64,000 nt of DNA from Pleodorina starrii (Eukaryota; Chlorophyta; Chlorophyceae; Chlamydomonadales; Volvocaceae). The translations under genes were made by a program, and so were the position numbers. A model generated the notes under the pieces. That model was not told the origin of the DNA. It saw only the letters and a program-made list of their open reading frames with translations, and made no database searches. The stretch spans positions 1,488,001 through 1,552,000 of the forward strand of contig BRXU01000008.1 in NCBI GenBank assembly GCA_030267565.1, given 5' to 3'. Positions 1-11,400 of this stretch are shown piece by piece. Position 1 is the first letter of the stretch. Every line of letters starts with the position of its first letter.

Positions 1-297
1 GGAGACGGCGTTAGGGCGGTGGGGGCGGTGGAGTGTGTGTTTGTGTGTGTGGATGGGTGGGTGGGTGGGTGGAGGTGGTGGTGGTGTGGGGGGTGGAAAG
101 GGGGTTTAGTGAAGGGAGGTACCGCGGCGGAGGGCCGGTGGGCGGGAAGTGTGGGTGCGGGGTGGTGCGGGGTGTGCAGCGCTGTGTGGTATATGCTGTG
201 GGTTGCGGGGGGCAGTGGCGATGCTGATGACGATGGTGGCAGGAGCCGTCCACTTTCCCACCCTTCCAATCGACTGCTGTTGCCTGTGTGTGCGCAG

Positions 298-3039
298 TGC
301 GGTGCAGCCGGTTCAACCTGCCTGCCCCGCTGGCCTGGGGCGTGTTCGGGGAGCTGATGCGGCGCCCCAAGCGGTCGGATGTGGACGTCATCATGATCTG
401 CGAGGAACCAATGGACGGAAGCAGGACCGAGTGGAAGGTGCGCGCGCGCGTGCAGCAAGGCAGCCAGCCAGGGCTGGCAGGCGTCTCAGCCAGCCAAGGC
501 AGCCAGGGCTGGCAGCCAGCCAAGGCAGGCAGCCGCCTGACCCCACAGGGGCGCCCCCCGGGTGTCCTTCATGGCATCATGGGGTCGCGGTCTCGCGACG
601 TTGACGACCCGCGGGTGTCGCAGCTGCCTTTGACGACCCGCGAGTGCCTGCCGCGCCGGCTGCTGCGCCAAGCGGGCCACACCCACCACCCTACCCACCC
701 AGCTGTGCGAAATGCGATATGCGACATGCCTGTCCGGAATGCCCGGATTGAACCGTTCTGCCTGCGTGTGTGTGCTGCAGATGCACATCGCCAGCGACCG
801 CCCAGCCCTGGAGGGCTGCATCCCCTTCCTAACCTACTTCACCGCGCGAGCCGGCGACTATATCACCTTTCGCCGCGCCGGCAGCAGCAAGCGGCGCTTC
901 ACCTTCCTCGCCTGGGTGATCAGGTGCGGCGAAAACCCCGTCGAGCAAGTTGAGGCGGCGGCGGAGGCGGCCGCGGCGGCGGAGGCGGCCGCGGAGGCGG
1001 CGGAGGCGGCCGCGGAGGCGGCGGAGGCGGCCGCGGAGGCGGCGGAGGCGGAGGCGGCAGCGGCTGCAGCGGGAACCTCCCTGGGGCCCTTCCAGCCGCT
1101 TCATGCGGCGCCGCTTCATGCCAGTGAACTTGAGCCGCACCCGACGGCCCTGGATGATCTGTTGCTGCTGGCGGCCGCCGCGGAGTGGGACGAGGCGGCC
1201 GCGGCCCCGCCACCCGCAGCCACACCACCGCCGCGACGGCAGGCGCAGGCGCAGGCGCAGAGGCACCTGGACCCTCCCCATCCACATCCCCACCACCAGC
1301 AGCTGATGCTGCAGCAGCTGGGGCCACCCCATCAGTTGGGGCCGCCCCATCACCACCACCACCAACAGCAGCAGCAGCAGCTGCAGGCTCAGCAACAGCA
1401 ACTGGCTCAGGGCCATCATCATCCTCATCATCATCATCAGCAGCAGCAGCTGCAGCAGCAGCAGCATGTTGATCAGCAGCAGCTACTGGCTGATTGGCAG
1501 GCTCAACAGCTGCAGCTAGTGGCTCAGCATCACCAGCAGCTGGGTTTGGAAATGGGGTTACAACTGGGGTTACAACTGGCTCAGCAGCAGCAGCAGCAGC
1601 AGCAGCAGCGGCAGCTGGGGCAGGTTGAAACGGGGGCTGCTGCGGAGGAGCTGGAAAAAGAGGAAGAGCAGGAGGAGGAGGAGGAGGTGGTGGTGGAGGA
1701 GGAGGAGGAGGAGCGTCGGGGTCGGGGGCGGGGGCGCGGCCGGGGGCGATGGCGGGGACGGGGACGGGGGCGGGGGCGGGGACGGGGACGGGGCAGGCCC
1801 CCGTTGTCGGCGCGGCAGGGGCCGCCGGCGCTGCCGGAGTCGGCACCTCCTTACGCCGCCCCCTCCGCCCCCGCCCCAGCTGCTGCCGCCGCTGCTGCTG
1901 TCCCCTCGCCGCCCCGGCGGGAGAAGTTGCCGGCACAGCCTCTGGAGCCGCGGCTGATGCTGCTGCTGCTGCTGTCCGAGAATCCCTCCCTCTCCGAGCA
2001 CTTCCGCGCGCCCGCGCCCGCTCCTGCGCCCGCTCGGGGCGCTCCCGCCCTGTTGGCAGGTGTGCACATGTGTGGGTCGGTGGCGGTGGCGGGTGGGCGG
2101 CATGTGCTTGGGGCGCCGGCGGGCGGCACATGTGTTTGGGCCGGTGGTGGCGGTGGCGGTGGCGGCGGCAGCAGCGGCGGGTTGTTGTTTGTGAGGCCGC
2201 GTGTGCCACTTCAGCCGTTGCGGGAGGAAGCAGGCGGCGCTCTGCACCTCTCACCCCCTTCCTCTATCTGCTGCTGCTGCTGCTGCTCCCCTCCACCGAC
2301 GTTTTTCCATCCCTGTGCCATGCCCCCAGCCCCAGCCACTCCCCCGGAAGCGCAGGGTGCTGGCGCAGCGGCGCCGGGCGGCGTGGTGGCGGCGCGCGGC
2401 GGGGCAGCAGGGGGCCGCGTCGCGCGGGGCCGCGGCCGCGGCGGCGGCGGCAGCGCAGCGCCGGGCAGCATTGCGGCAGGCGGCGCAGCGACGGACATGG
2501 AGGTGGATCCATGGCCCAGGGCCGACAGCAGCGAACGGAAACCGGATCCGGAACTGGAACTGGAACCAGGGGGGGGCCGGGGGCGGGGGCGGCGAGGGCG
2601 AGGGCGAGGGCGGGGCTCCGTTGAAGTCGGGCGCCCCCCCGGCGTTCAGAAGCTGCCTCGGGGCCGCGGACGGACGGGCGGGCCGGGGCGGCGGCGGCTC
2701 CGGGGCCGCAGGCGGGCGGCCGACCCGTGGGTCGCTGCTTACGGGATGTACGCGGCACCACCCGCACACTTGCTGGGGTCCACCGGTGCTGCGGGCAGCT
2801 ACGGCCACGTCCTGCCGCCACCGTCGAATGGCATGTGGATGCCGCAGCAGCAGGAACAGCAGCAGCAGCAGCAGATGGGCGGTGGCTTGCCGGCGCAGCA
2901 GGCGGCCTGGGAGGATGGGCGTGCGGAGGAGGAGGACGACGAGGCGGGTGAGGCGGAGGCGGAGGAGGAGGGAGACGAGGAGGAGGAGGAGGAGGAGGCG
3001 GGAGAGGGGGAGGAGGAGGAGGAGGAGGAGGAGGGTTAG
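298..3039 (+). CDS. Low-complexity protein with possible B3-like domain, 5'-partial
   Basis: Two exons are supported, 298-437 and 781-3039 (stop at 3037-3039), joined by a GTGCGC...TGCAG intron with the phase kept. Upstream exons lie left of the window. The join gives about 75 residues with a B3-like pattern: a strand-rich start with FNLPAPLAWGVF, a central EW, then LEGCIPFLTYFTARAGDYITF, which resembles the B3 'GW..F...L..GD.v.F' signature. The rest is low complexity: poly-Ala/Glu (about 950-1065), Gln/His runs from CAG repeats (1270-1620), acidic Glu, an Arg-Gly tract resembling stacked AT-hooks (1713-1800), and an acidic Glu-rich end. A nuclear DNA-binding role is inference; B3 assignment is weak because only one motif region is visible. 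A small unspliced intron near 2060-2195 is possible but would shift the frame. No close TGTAA signal was seen downstream. Confidence 0.5.
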
Positions 3040-3410
3040 GTATCGGCCGTAGGGGGCCGCTGGATAAGACGCGAGGTTGGGTGAGACTGTTCGTTGGTTC
3101 GTTCGGGGAGCGAGGCATGGGGGGCGGGTGGGGGGGGCCCGGGTGGAGCGAGGAAGGAGGACCGGGGAGGGCCGGGGATTAGCGGACCGCAGGGGGGGAA
3201 GGGTGGGGTCGGGGGTTAGCTAACAACGCATTGGAACGTGGGGGATTAGGGGACGAGGGAGGAAGAGACGGCCGGGCGGCCAAGAGGCCGCACGCGCGGA
3301 TCACACCCCATCGTACTGTGGTTTGTTGGACGGATGGTGCGCGAATGTGTGGCGCCATGGCGTTTGTGCGCGTGTGCATGCAGCAGCAGCGGCAGGAAGT
3401 GTGTGTGGGC

Positions 3411-4619
3411 GTTATCCACGTATAGGCCGGAGCCCGTGAACGGGGGGGGGGGTTGGGTGGGTGGGTGAGACGTGCGTCGACGGCCCGCGCCGGCGGCGGC
3501 GGCGAGGTTTGCGACGGTGGTTCCCTGGAGGCAGCGCAGATGTTGGTCGGTGGGTGCTGCTGGTGGTGGTGGTGTGTTTCCAATCGTTTTGACGCATCAC
3601 CGCGCCGTTTGTCGATGATGGATGGATGGATCGATCGATGGATCTGTGGGGATCCATGGGGTTCGTTGACCGCGCATTGTACGGCAGCGTGTACTGCAAC
3701 CCAGGACGCAGGCCCTCTGCCCGTACTGGAAGCTGGTGCCTCTGCATGACCCTCCAGCGGCAAGCAGCGCATCTGTCTCGACGTGGATACAAGAGCGCTG
3801 AGGGCGGTTCGCGAACGAATGGCTCACTACAATAATGAATTGTGATGTGTGATGTGCACCGTACCGGGTTGCGAGGGACGCAGAACTGGCAGCGGCACTG
3901 CCGGACCGTTACAAATGTGTCGTTTGTCGTTGATGGTTAATACTGCTACGACTACGCGCTACGACTCGATCGACGGCCGCCGCTTTTTTCTTCAAGTGCC
4001 GGGTGCCGCTGCGTCCGCAGAGACGCACACCGGACAACAAACAAACAAACACCACCCTCACGCACGCATGCACGCACGCACGCCTTGCCGGCTTTCGCTC
4101 CTGCTATAGAGCTGCCACCCCGTTAAAAGCATCCCGCCACCTCCACCACACCCCCAAACTCCCACCCCCCGGCCCTCCAACTCCGTAAGTTTCCCCCGAC
4201 GCGCCGCCCAGACTGCCAGCGCGAATTAACACACTGCACGGACTTGAAAACCCCGACCCGACACGACACCTCGCGGCCCCCCCCCGCTTCTAATTACCCC
4301 CCGCTTCTTCCTATGTTCCTCCGCTGCGGTTTCGTTTTTCTTGCCCTCTTTCCCCCCCCCCCAAACACGCATTCACATCACCGTCACGCCTCCACCTACA
4401 CCCCCCCCCGCCTACCTGGCTGCCTGCCTGGCTGGCTGCCAGCCCCCCCGCTGCTGCGCTGCACCCCCCGCAGCAGCACCGGAATGAATGCCTCCCCCTT
4501 ATCAGTTCTCACACACGAGTGGTGGTTTGGTACCTGGCTCCCACTTCCCCCTCCCCCCGTTCCCCTCCCAAAGCCCCTCACCCGCAAGCGCCAGCCCCCC
4601 CGGCCTACACGTGGATAAC
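3411..4619. mobile_element. Candidate non-autonomous element with ~20-bp terminal inverted repeats
   Basis: GTTATCCACGTATAGGCCGG begins at 3411, and its near-exact reverse complement (CGGCCTACACGTGGATAAC) ends at 4619. The same terminus recurs as an inverted pair at 30787 and 31267. No transposase ORF lies inside and no clear target-site duplication was found, so this is a MITE-like interpretation rather than a proven transposon. Confidence 0.4.
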
Positions 4620-4950
4620 CCCCTTTCACACTCGTCGTCGGCCTCGCCCCGTTGGTTTCATTTCTTGACGCCCCGAAAGTCCCCGCTTTCCAGCAAACGA
4701 CCGCCGGGCTCACAAACACGACACGGTTGCAACCACCGAAACCACCAACCTTCAAAACGATCCACGGCCAACACAGACTATTGCCATCGCCACAACCGTG
4801 GCAAACCAACCAACCAACCAGCCAGCGGTCCAAGCCAGCCCATTGCGCGCTGGGCACCCCATCGGTGATGAGGGGGAACATGAAGGCAGCGGGCTGCCCT
4901 GGGCGGCATGGACGGGGGGGGGGGGCCAACGCGCAGATTCCGCTTGCCGT

Positions 4951-5031
4951 GCTGCGCCGTGCTGTGCTGTGCTGTGCTGTGCCGTGCTGTGCTGTGCTGT
5001 GCTGCGCCGTGCTGTGCTGTGCTGCGCTGCC
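4951..5031. repeat. GCTGT/GCCGT pentanucleotide microsatellite
   Basis: About 80 bp of degenerate 5-bp units, alternating GCTGT with GCCGT or GCGCC variants. It lies downstream of the ATPase stop codon and may fall in its 3' UTR. Confidence 0.85.
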
Positions 5032-5419
5032 AGGAGGTGCGGCGCCGCGGGCCAATGGATTGCTCCTCCGGATACACACCATCGCCCCTCCTCGCCCCTC
5101 ATATTCCTGGACGTCCCCCATCCCGCACCTGGCCCCCCTCCGTAACGACCCCCGCCCCAGAACGGCTCTCCTCCTCCCCTCCCCTCCTGCATCGCCTCTA
5201 CCCCATAACTGCGTTTCCTTATTCATTTCCAAACCCTTCCTCCCCTCCCCTTCCCCCCCACCTCCACCCGTCCACCGCATCAGCCCCCTGCTGTCTCCCC
5301 ACGCTCCATCTCCCCCTCCGTCCAGTCCCGTCCCGTCCCGTCCCGTCCCGTCCGTTGAAACTCCCCCCTCCCCCCAAATCCTTCCCCCAAAATCCTTCCC
5401 CCAAAATCCTTCTTTGTCA

Positions 5420-8400
5420 TCACTTGATCTCCGGCCGGCGGTACAGTTTGAGCGCCAGCGAGCTCGCCACCACCGACACCGACGACAGAGCCATGGCTGC
5501 CCCCGCCACCCAGGGGGGTACGAGCGTGTGGGTCAGCGGCCACAGCGCCCCCGCGGCCAGGGGCACCGCCGCGGCGTTGTAGCCGTAGGCCCACAGGAAG
5601 TTGAGGAGGATGCGGCGGAAGGTGGCGCGGGAAATGTCCAGAGCCACAACCACATCCTGAAGAGAGGGGAGGGAAGAGGCGGCGGAGAGAGGGGAGAGAG
5701 GGGAGCGGAGGGGAGAGGGGCAGAGGGGGCGGAGAGGGGGGTGGGCGACGGGGTGGGAGCATGGAGAATGACGTCATGGCCGTAACCCGAGAGCGGCCAT
5801 CAGCGCCAGCATAAGCTCCCACCATCGCCTCCCCCTCCGGAGGGGCAAAGACGCAACCCGAGAGTGGCGCCCGCTTTTTACCCCCTGGACCCCTTAATAT
5901 CCCCGGTAATATCCCCGGTAACTGCGTTGCGTTCCCTCGTCCCGGGCCGATTTCTTTTACCCCCCTGGACCCCATTAATAGACACACACACACGCGCACG
6001 CGCACACACACGCACGCTCCAAGCCTTTAAGGTCCCCGTCCAAGGTCCCCCTCTGCAGTGCGAATCTCTCTCCCTCCTCCTAAAGACACCAACCCCCCAA
6101 AGTCCCAAACCCCCCCAAAGTACGGCACCTCTAGGTTGCTCCTCATGAGTACGACACTGGCCGCCTCCACCGCAATGTCGGTTCCCGCTCCGATGGCGAT
6201 GCCCACATCCGCCTCACTCAGCGCTGGCGAGTCGTTGATGCCGTCACCCACCATCGCGACCACCCGCGGCCGCGACGCAGGCGCCGCCGCCGCCGCCGCC
6301 GCCGCCGCAGGCCGCCGCCACGGCCACGCCCATCCGCTGCCGCCACGCGCAGCCGCCGCCGCCGTCTTCTTCTTCTCCTTGGCGGCTGGTGAGGACGGCT
6401 CCAGCAGCGGCGCGCGGAGGCCGTCGGCGTCGCCGTTGGCGGCGGCGGCGGCGACGCGCACCGAAACGTGGGCGGGCCCGCCGCCGGCGGGGGCGGCGCC
6501 TTCGTCGTCACCGTCGTCGTTGTCGCTGTCGTACCCCGCGCCGGCGGCGGCGGCGGCGGCGACGGCGGGTGCGCTGCCTGTCTTGAGATGTCGGATGAGT
6601 TCCAGTTTGGCTGCGGGGGTGGCCTCTGAGAGGACGCAGGTGGGGGGGAGGCCCAGCTCCGAAGCCACGGCGCGAGCCACCCGCCTGTGGGGCATGTGTA
6701 CCGTATGTGGGGCATGTGTGCATGTGTGTTTTTGTGTGTGCTGTGTGTGTGAAGAAGAACAGAAGGGCCCTTCTTCCCGCCCTTCAAACATTCCCGCCCC
6801 CTAACCCTTCAACACCCTCCCCCCCCCACCCCACCCCCCACACGCACACACACCTACCTTGAGTCGCCGGTGGCCATCCACACCTCCAGCCCCATCCGGT
6901 GCAGCGCCGAAACCACCCGGCGAGCCTACGCAGAGGGGAGGGTTTGCATGTCAGAGATACGGTAGTGGGTGAGTGGAGTCAGAAGGTCTCTCAAGTCTAC
7001 TTCGTGTCAACCGGTACCTCGGGTTTCAAGCTGTCGCGAAGCGCCACAAGCGCCACCGGCGCGCCTGCCGCCGCCACCGCCACTGCCGTACACCCATCCC
7101 GCCGCTCCAGCCGCCGCAGCGCCGCCAGCGCCGCCGGCCCCAGCGGACAGCCCTGCTCCTCCATCCAAGCCGCGTTGCCGATCGCGACAGGGAAGCCGCC
7201 GCCGCCGGTCAGCGGCAGCGGTGCAGCGGCGCCGAGGGCTGCGTGTACGGCAGCGGCGGCGTCGGGCCAGAGCTCCGCCATGCAAGCGACGCCGCGGCCC
7301 GGCGCGGCGCGGAAGTCACGCACGTGGACGTCGTGAGCCGCGATCGTGGCGGCGGCGGCCCTGGCGGCGGCGCTGCCGCCGGCGGCGGCGGCGCCGCCGC
7401 CGGCGAGGAGATCGCCGGCGCAGTACGACACGATGGCGCGCGCCAGCACGTGCTCACTGCCCGACTCAACCGCCGCCAGCAGGCACAGCAGCTGACGGCG
7501 GGGCCAGCAGCGCGGCGGCGACGGCGGCTCCGCCGCGGCCGCCGCGGCAGCGGCGGCGCCGTCGCCATTGCAGCGGCCGCCGTCGGCGGAGCCGTCGTTG
7601 ACGGGTCGGCCGGCGGCGTCCAGCAGTACGAGGTTTCGTACGGCACAGTCGCCTCTCGTGAGAGTGCCCGTCTTGTCAAACACAATGACGCGGGCCTTAT
7701 GTGCGCGCTCCAGTGCAGCACCGCCCTTGATCAGCACACCCTGCGGCCACACGCCAAAATATACCGTACGACAAACACGTCAAAATACGACAAAAAATAC
7801 GACAAGAAAACGACAAAAACACGAATACGCCAAAAGACACAAGGATGACGCACTTCCTTCCTAACCCCCCTCCTCCTCCTCCCACTCACCTTTTGCCTCG
7901 CCCCTTCCCACCCACCGACCCACCGACCCACCCAACCCCCCACGCACCTGCCTCGCCGCCACGCCCGTGCCCACCATGACAGCTGTGGGGGTGGCCAGTC
8001 CCAGGCCGCAGGGGCAGGCAATCACCACCACACTAATCGCATGCAGCAGGGCCAGCAGGGGGGGCGACACGCCCGGGGGCAGTGTGTCGGGTGGCAGCCA
8101 GCCAGCCGCGCCGGCGCCCAGCCAGGTCGCCAGCACCGCCAGCGAGATCGCAACGATGGTGGGTACAAAGTAGGCGGCGATGGTGTCGGCAACCGCCTGA
8201 GAGGAGGGGGCGGGGGAGGGGCGGGGTGGGTGGGGGGTTGGTGGGGGTTGAAGAGTGTAATGCGAGGACGGGGGTGGGGTGGGGTGGGGGATGGGGGTGG
8301 GGTGGAGGACGGGGGCGGAAGGGGTGGACGGGTTTGATAGGGCTCTGGGGAGGCTGGAGCTGGCAAATAAGCGAATTAGGCTGCCAGGCTTGAGGGGGTG

Positions 8401-11400
8401 GACGGGGGTGGGAGCGGGAGGAGCGGGGGGGGGGGTACTAAAGGAAAATATGAAAGCGCGGCGCTGGGGGCAGGCTGCTCAAGGCCCGAAGAGAGGCAAC
8501 CCCATGTGTTTGCTTGCAGGTGTTTGCTCACAGGACACAAACTACAGACACACAGGTACGGCTATCATACCTAGCTCCGCCCCGCTCTACAGGTGATGTG
8601 GAACGATTCAGCGTGCGGTTCCATTCACACGCACTCTGTTACCCCCGCCCAAAACACACACACACACACACATACACACAGTCATCCCCCCAAAACAAAC
8701 AACCACACACCACCCCACACACACACCTGCACTGGCGCCTTGCTCGTCTGCGCCTCCTGCACCAGCCGGGCTATCCCCGCTAGCACCGTGGAGGAGCCCA
8801 CAGCGGTGGCGCGCATCAGCAGCAGACCCTCGCCATTCACAGTGCCGCCAATCAGCTGAGCAAGACAACCCGGGGAGGGGGCGGGAGGGCGCGGGGAAGG
8901 GAGGGGCGGGTTCGGGTGTTCGGGTATTGGCCTCACAAATATCAGAAAAGGGGGAGTCGAGGGGAAGTTTAGGGTTTGAGAGTGGAATGCGGTTTAGTTT
9001 TGGGGCCATGGCTGTAGTTTCGGGGCCGTGCCTACACTTCCCCAGCAGCCTTCCGACTCCGATCCGATCCGATCCGATCCGGCCCCAGATACCACCCACC
9101 CGTAATATACCCGTCAGGATCCCCGCTGGGGACCCTCCCTCCACTCTCCCCCCTCCTCCCTCCCTCCCCCTCCCCCCTCCCTCCCCTCCCTCCCCCCCCC
9201 CTCCTCACCTGCGCCCCCACCACTTTGCGAACCGGCAGACTCTCCCCCGTCACCATCGACTCGTCCACCGCCGACCTCCCCGCCAGCACCACGCCGTCAG
9301 AGGGCACCGCACCGCCGGGCAGCACCCGCAGCACATCTCCCACCTGAGGACTCCAGGGGGGGATTTGAAGAGTGGGGGAGGGTTTAGCGGCACGTGTGTG
9401 TGTATGTGTATGTGGTTGTGTGTGTGTGTGTGGGGGGGGGGTTGCGTGCGTGTGTTTGTGTGTGTATGGGGGGTGTGATGGGGGTTGGTACCAAAGACTA
9501 AGACGATGAGACCGCAGCGGAGGGGCGGAGGCGACGTGAACGGGCGGACCCGGGAGGACCCAGAGGGGATGTGTGTGTGAGTGTGTGTGTGAGTGTGTGT
9601 GTGTGTGTGTATGAGAGAGTGACATGCCTCCTTGGGACTGGTGGAAGCAGCCAGCCATTCTCCTTTTCCCTCTCCTCATCCCTCTCCCCTCCCCTCCTCT
9701 CCCCTCCTCGACCCCCGGCGACTTGCAAACGCCCCCCTTCCCTAATCTCTGCTCCATGTATCCCCCTTCCACCACTCGTGTGCACTTCCCTCCACTCTCC
9801 CATACCTCTCCCCTCCATTTCCCCTTTCCTCCCTCCCCCCCCTTTTTACCCCCCATACTTCCCTCCGCCCCTCCGCCCCTCCGCCTCCCCTTCCCCCTTC
9901 CCCCTTCCCCCTTCCCCCTTCCCCCTTCCCCCTTCCCCCTTCCCCTTCCCCCTTCCCCCTTCCCCCTTCCCCCTTCCCCCTTCCCCCTTCCCCCTTCCCC
10001 CTTCCCCCTTCCCCCTTCCCCCTTCCCCCTTCCCCCTTCCCCCTTCCCCCTTCCCCCTTCCCCCTTCCCCCTTCCCCCTTCCCCCTTCCCCCTTCCCCCT
10101 TCCCCCTTCCCCCTTCCCCCTTCCCCCTTCCCCCTTCCCCCTTCCCCTTCCCCCTTCCCCCTTCCCCCTTCCCCCTTCCCCCTTCCCCCTTCCCCCTTCC
10201 CCCTTCCCCCTTCCCCCTTCCCCCTTCCCCCTTCCCCCTTCCCCCTTCCCCCTTCCCCCTTCCCCCTTCCCCCTTCCCCCTTCCCCCTTCCCCCTTCCCC
10301 CTTCCCCCTTCCCCCTTCCCCCTTCCCCCTTCCCCCTTCCCCCTTCCCCCTTCCCCCTTCCCCCTTCCCCCTTCCCCCTTCCCCCTTCCCCCTTCCCCCT
10401 TCCCCCTTCCCCCTTCCCCCTTCCCCCTTCCCCCTTCCCCCTTCCCCCTTCCCCCTTCCCCCTTCCCCCTTCCCCCTTCCCCCTTCCCCCTTCCCCCTTC
10501 CCCCTTCCCCCTTCCCCCTTCCCCCTTCCCCCTTCCCCCTTCCCCCTTCCCCCTTCCCCCTTCCCCCTTCCCCCTTCCCCCTTCCCCCTTCCCCCTTCCC
10601 CCTTCCCCCTTCCCCCTTCCCCCTTCCCCCTTCCCCCTTCCCCCTTCCCCCTTCCCCCTTCCCCCTTCCCCCTTCCCCCTTCCCCCTTCCCCCTTCCCCC
10701 TTCCCCCTTCCCCCTTCCCCCTTCCCCCTTCCCCCTTCCCCCTTCCCCCTTCCCCCTTCCCCCTTCCCCCTTCCCCCTTCCCCCTTCCCCCTTCCCCCTT
10801 CCCCCTTCCCCCTTCCCCCTTCCCCCTTCCCCCTTCCCCCTTCCCCCTTCCCCCTTCCCCCTTCCCCCTTCCCCCTTCCCCCTTCCCCTTCCCCCTTCCC
10901 CCTTCCCCCTTCCCCCTTCCCCCTTCCCCCTTCCCCCTTCCCCCTTCCCCCTTCCCCCTTCCCCCTTCCCCCTTCCCCCTTCCCCCTTCCCCCTTCCCCC
11001 TTCCCCCTTCCCCCTTCCCCCTTCCCCCTTCCCCCTTCCCCCTTCCCCCTTCCCCCTTCCCCCTTCCCCCTTCCCCCTTCCCCCTTCCCCCTTCCCCCTT
11101 CCCCCTTCCCCCTTCCCCCTTCCCCCTTCCCCCTTCCCCCTTCCCCCTTCCCCCTTCCCCCTTCCCCCTTCCCCCTTCCCCCTTCCCCCTTCCCCCTTCC
11201 CCCTTCCCCCTTCCCCCTTCCCCCTTCCCCCTTCCCCCTTCCCCCTTCCCCCTTCCCCCTCCTACCCCTTCCCCCTCCTACCCCTTCCCCCTCCTACCCC
11301 TTCCCCCTCCTACCCCTTCCCCCTCCTACCCCTTCCCCCTCCTACCCCTTCCCCCTCCCCTCCCCTCCCCTCCCCTCCCCTCCCCTCCCCTCCCCTCCCC

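Larger units (their letters stand above)
3040..5419. other. Intergenic region between convergent genes, repeat-containing
   Basis: No convincing gene. It holds both 3' ends of the convergent flanking genes, a candidate inverted-repeat element (3411-4619), G/T-rich and C-rich simple sequence, and a GCTGT microsatellite (about 4951-5031). TTACA at 3915-3919 is a minus-strand TGTAA and could end the ATPase transcript, implying a 3' UTR of about 1.5 kb. Short ORFs here are composed of simple sequence. Confidence 0.5.

Noticed and set aside
2060..2195. Extra intron in the first gene
   Set aside because: Splice-like ends exist but removal would break the long open frame.
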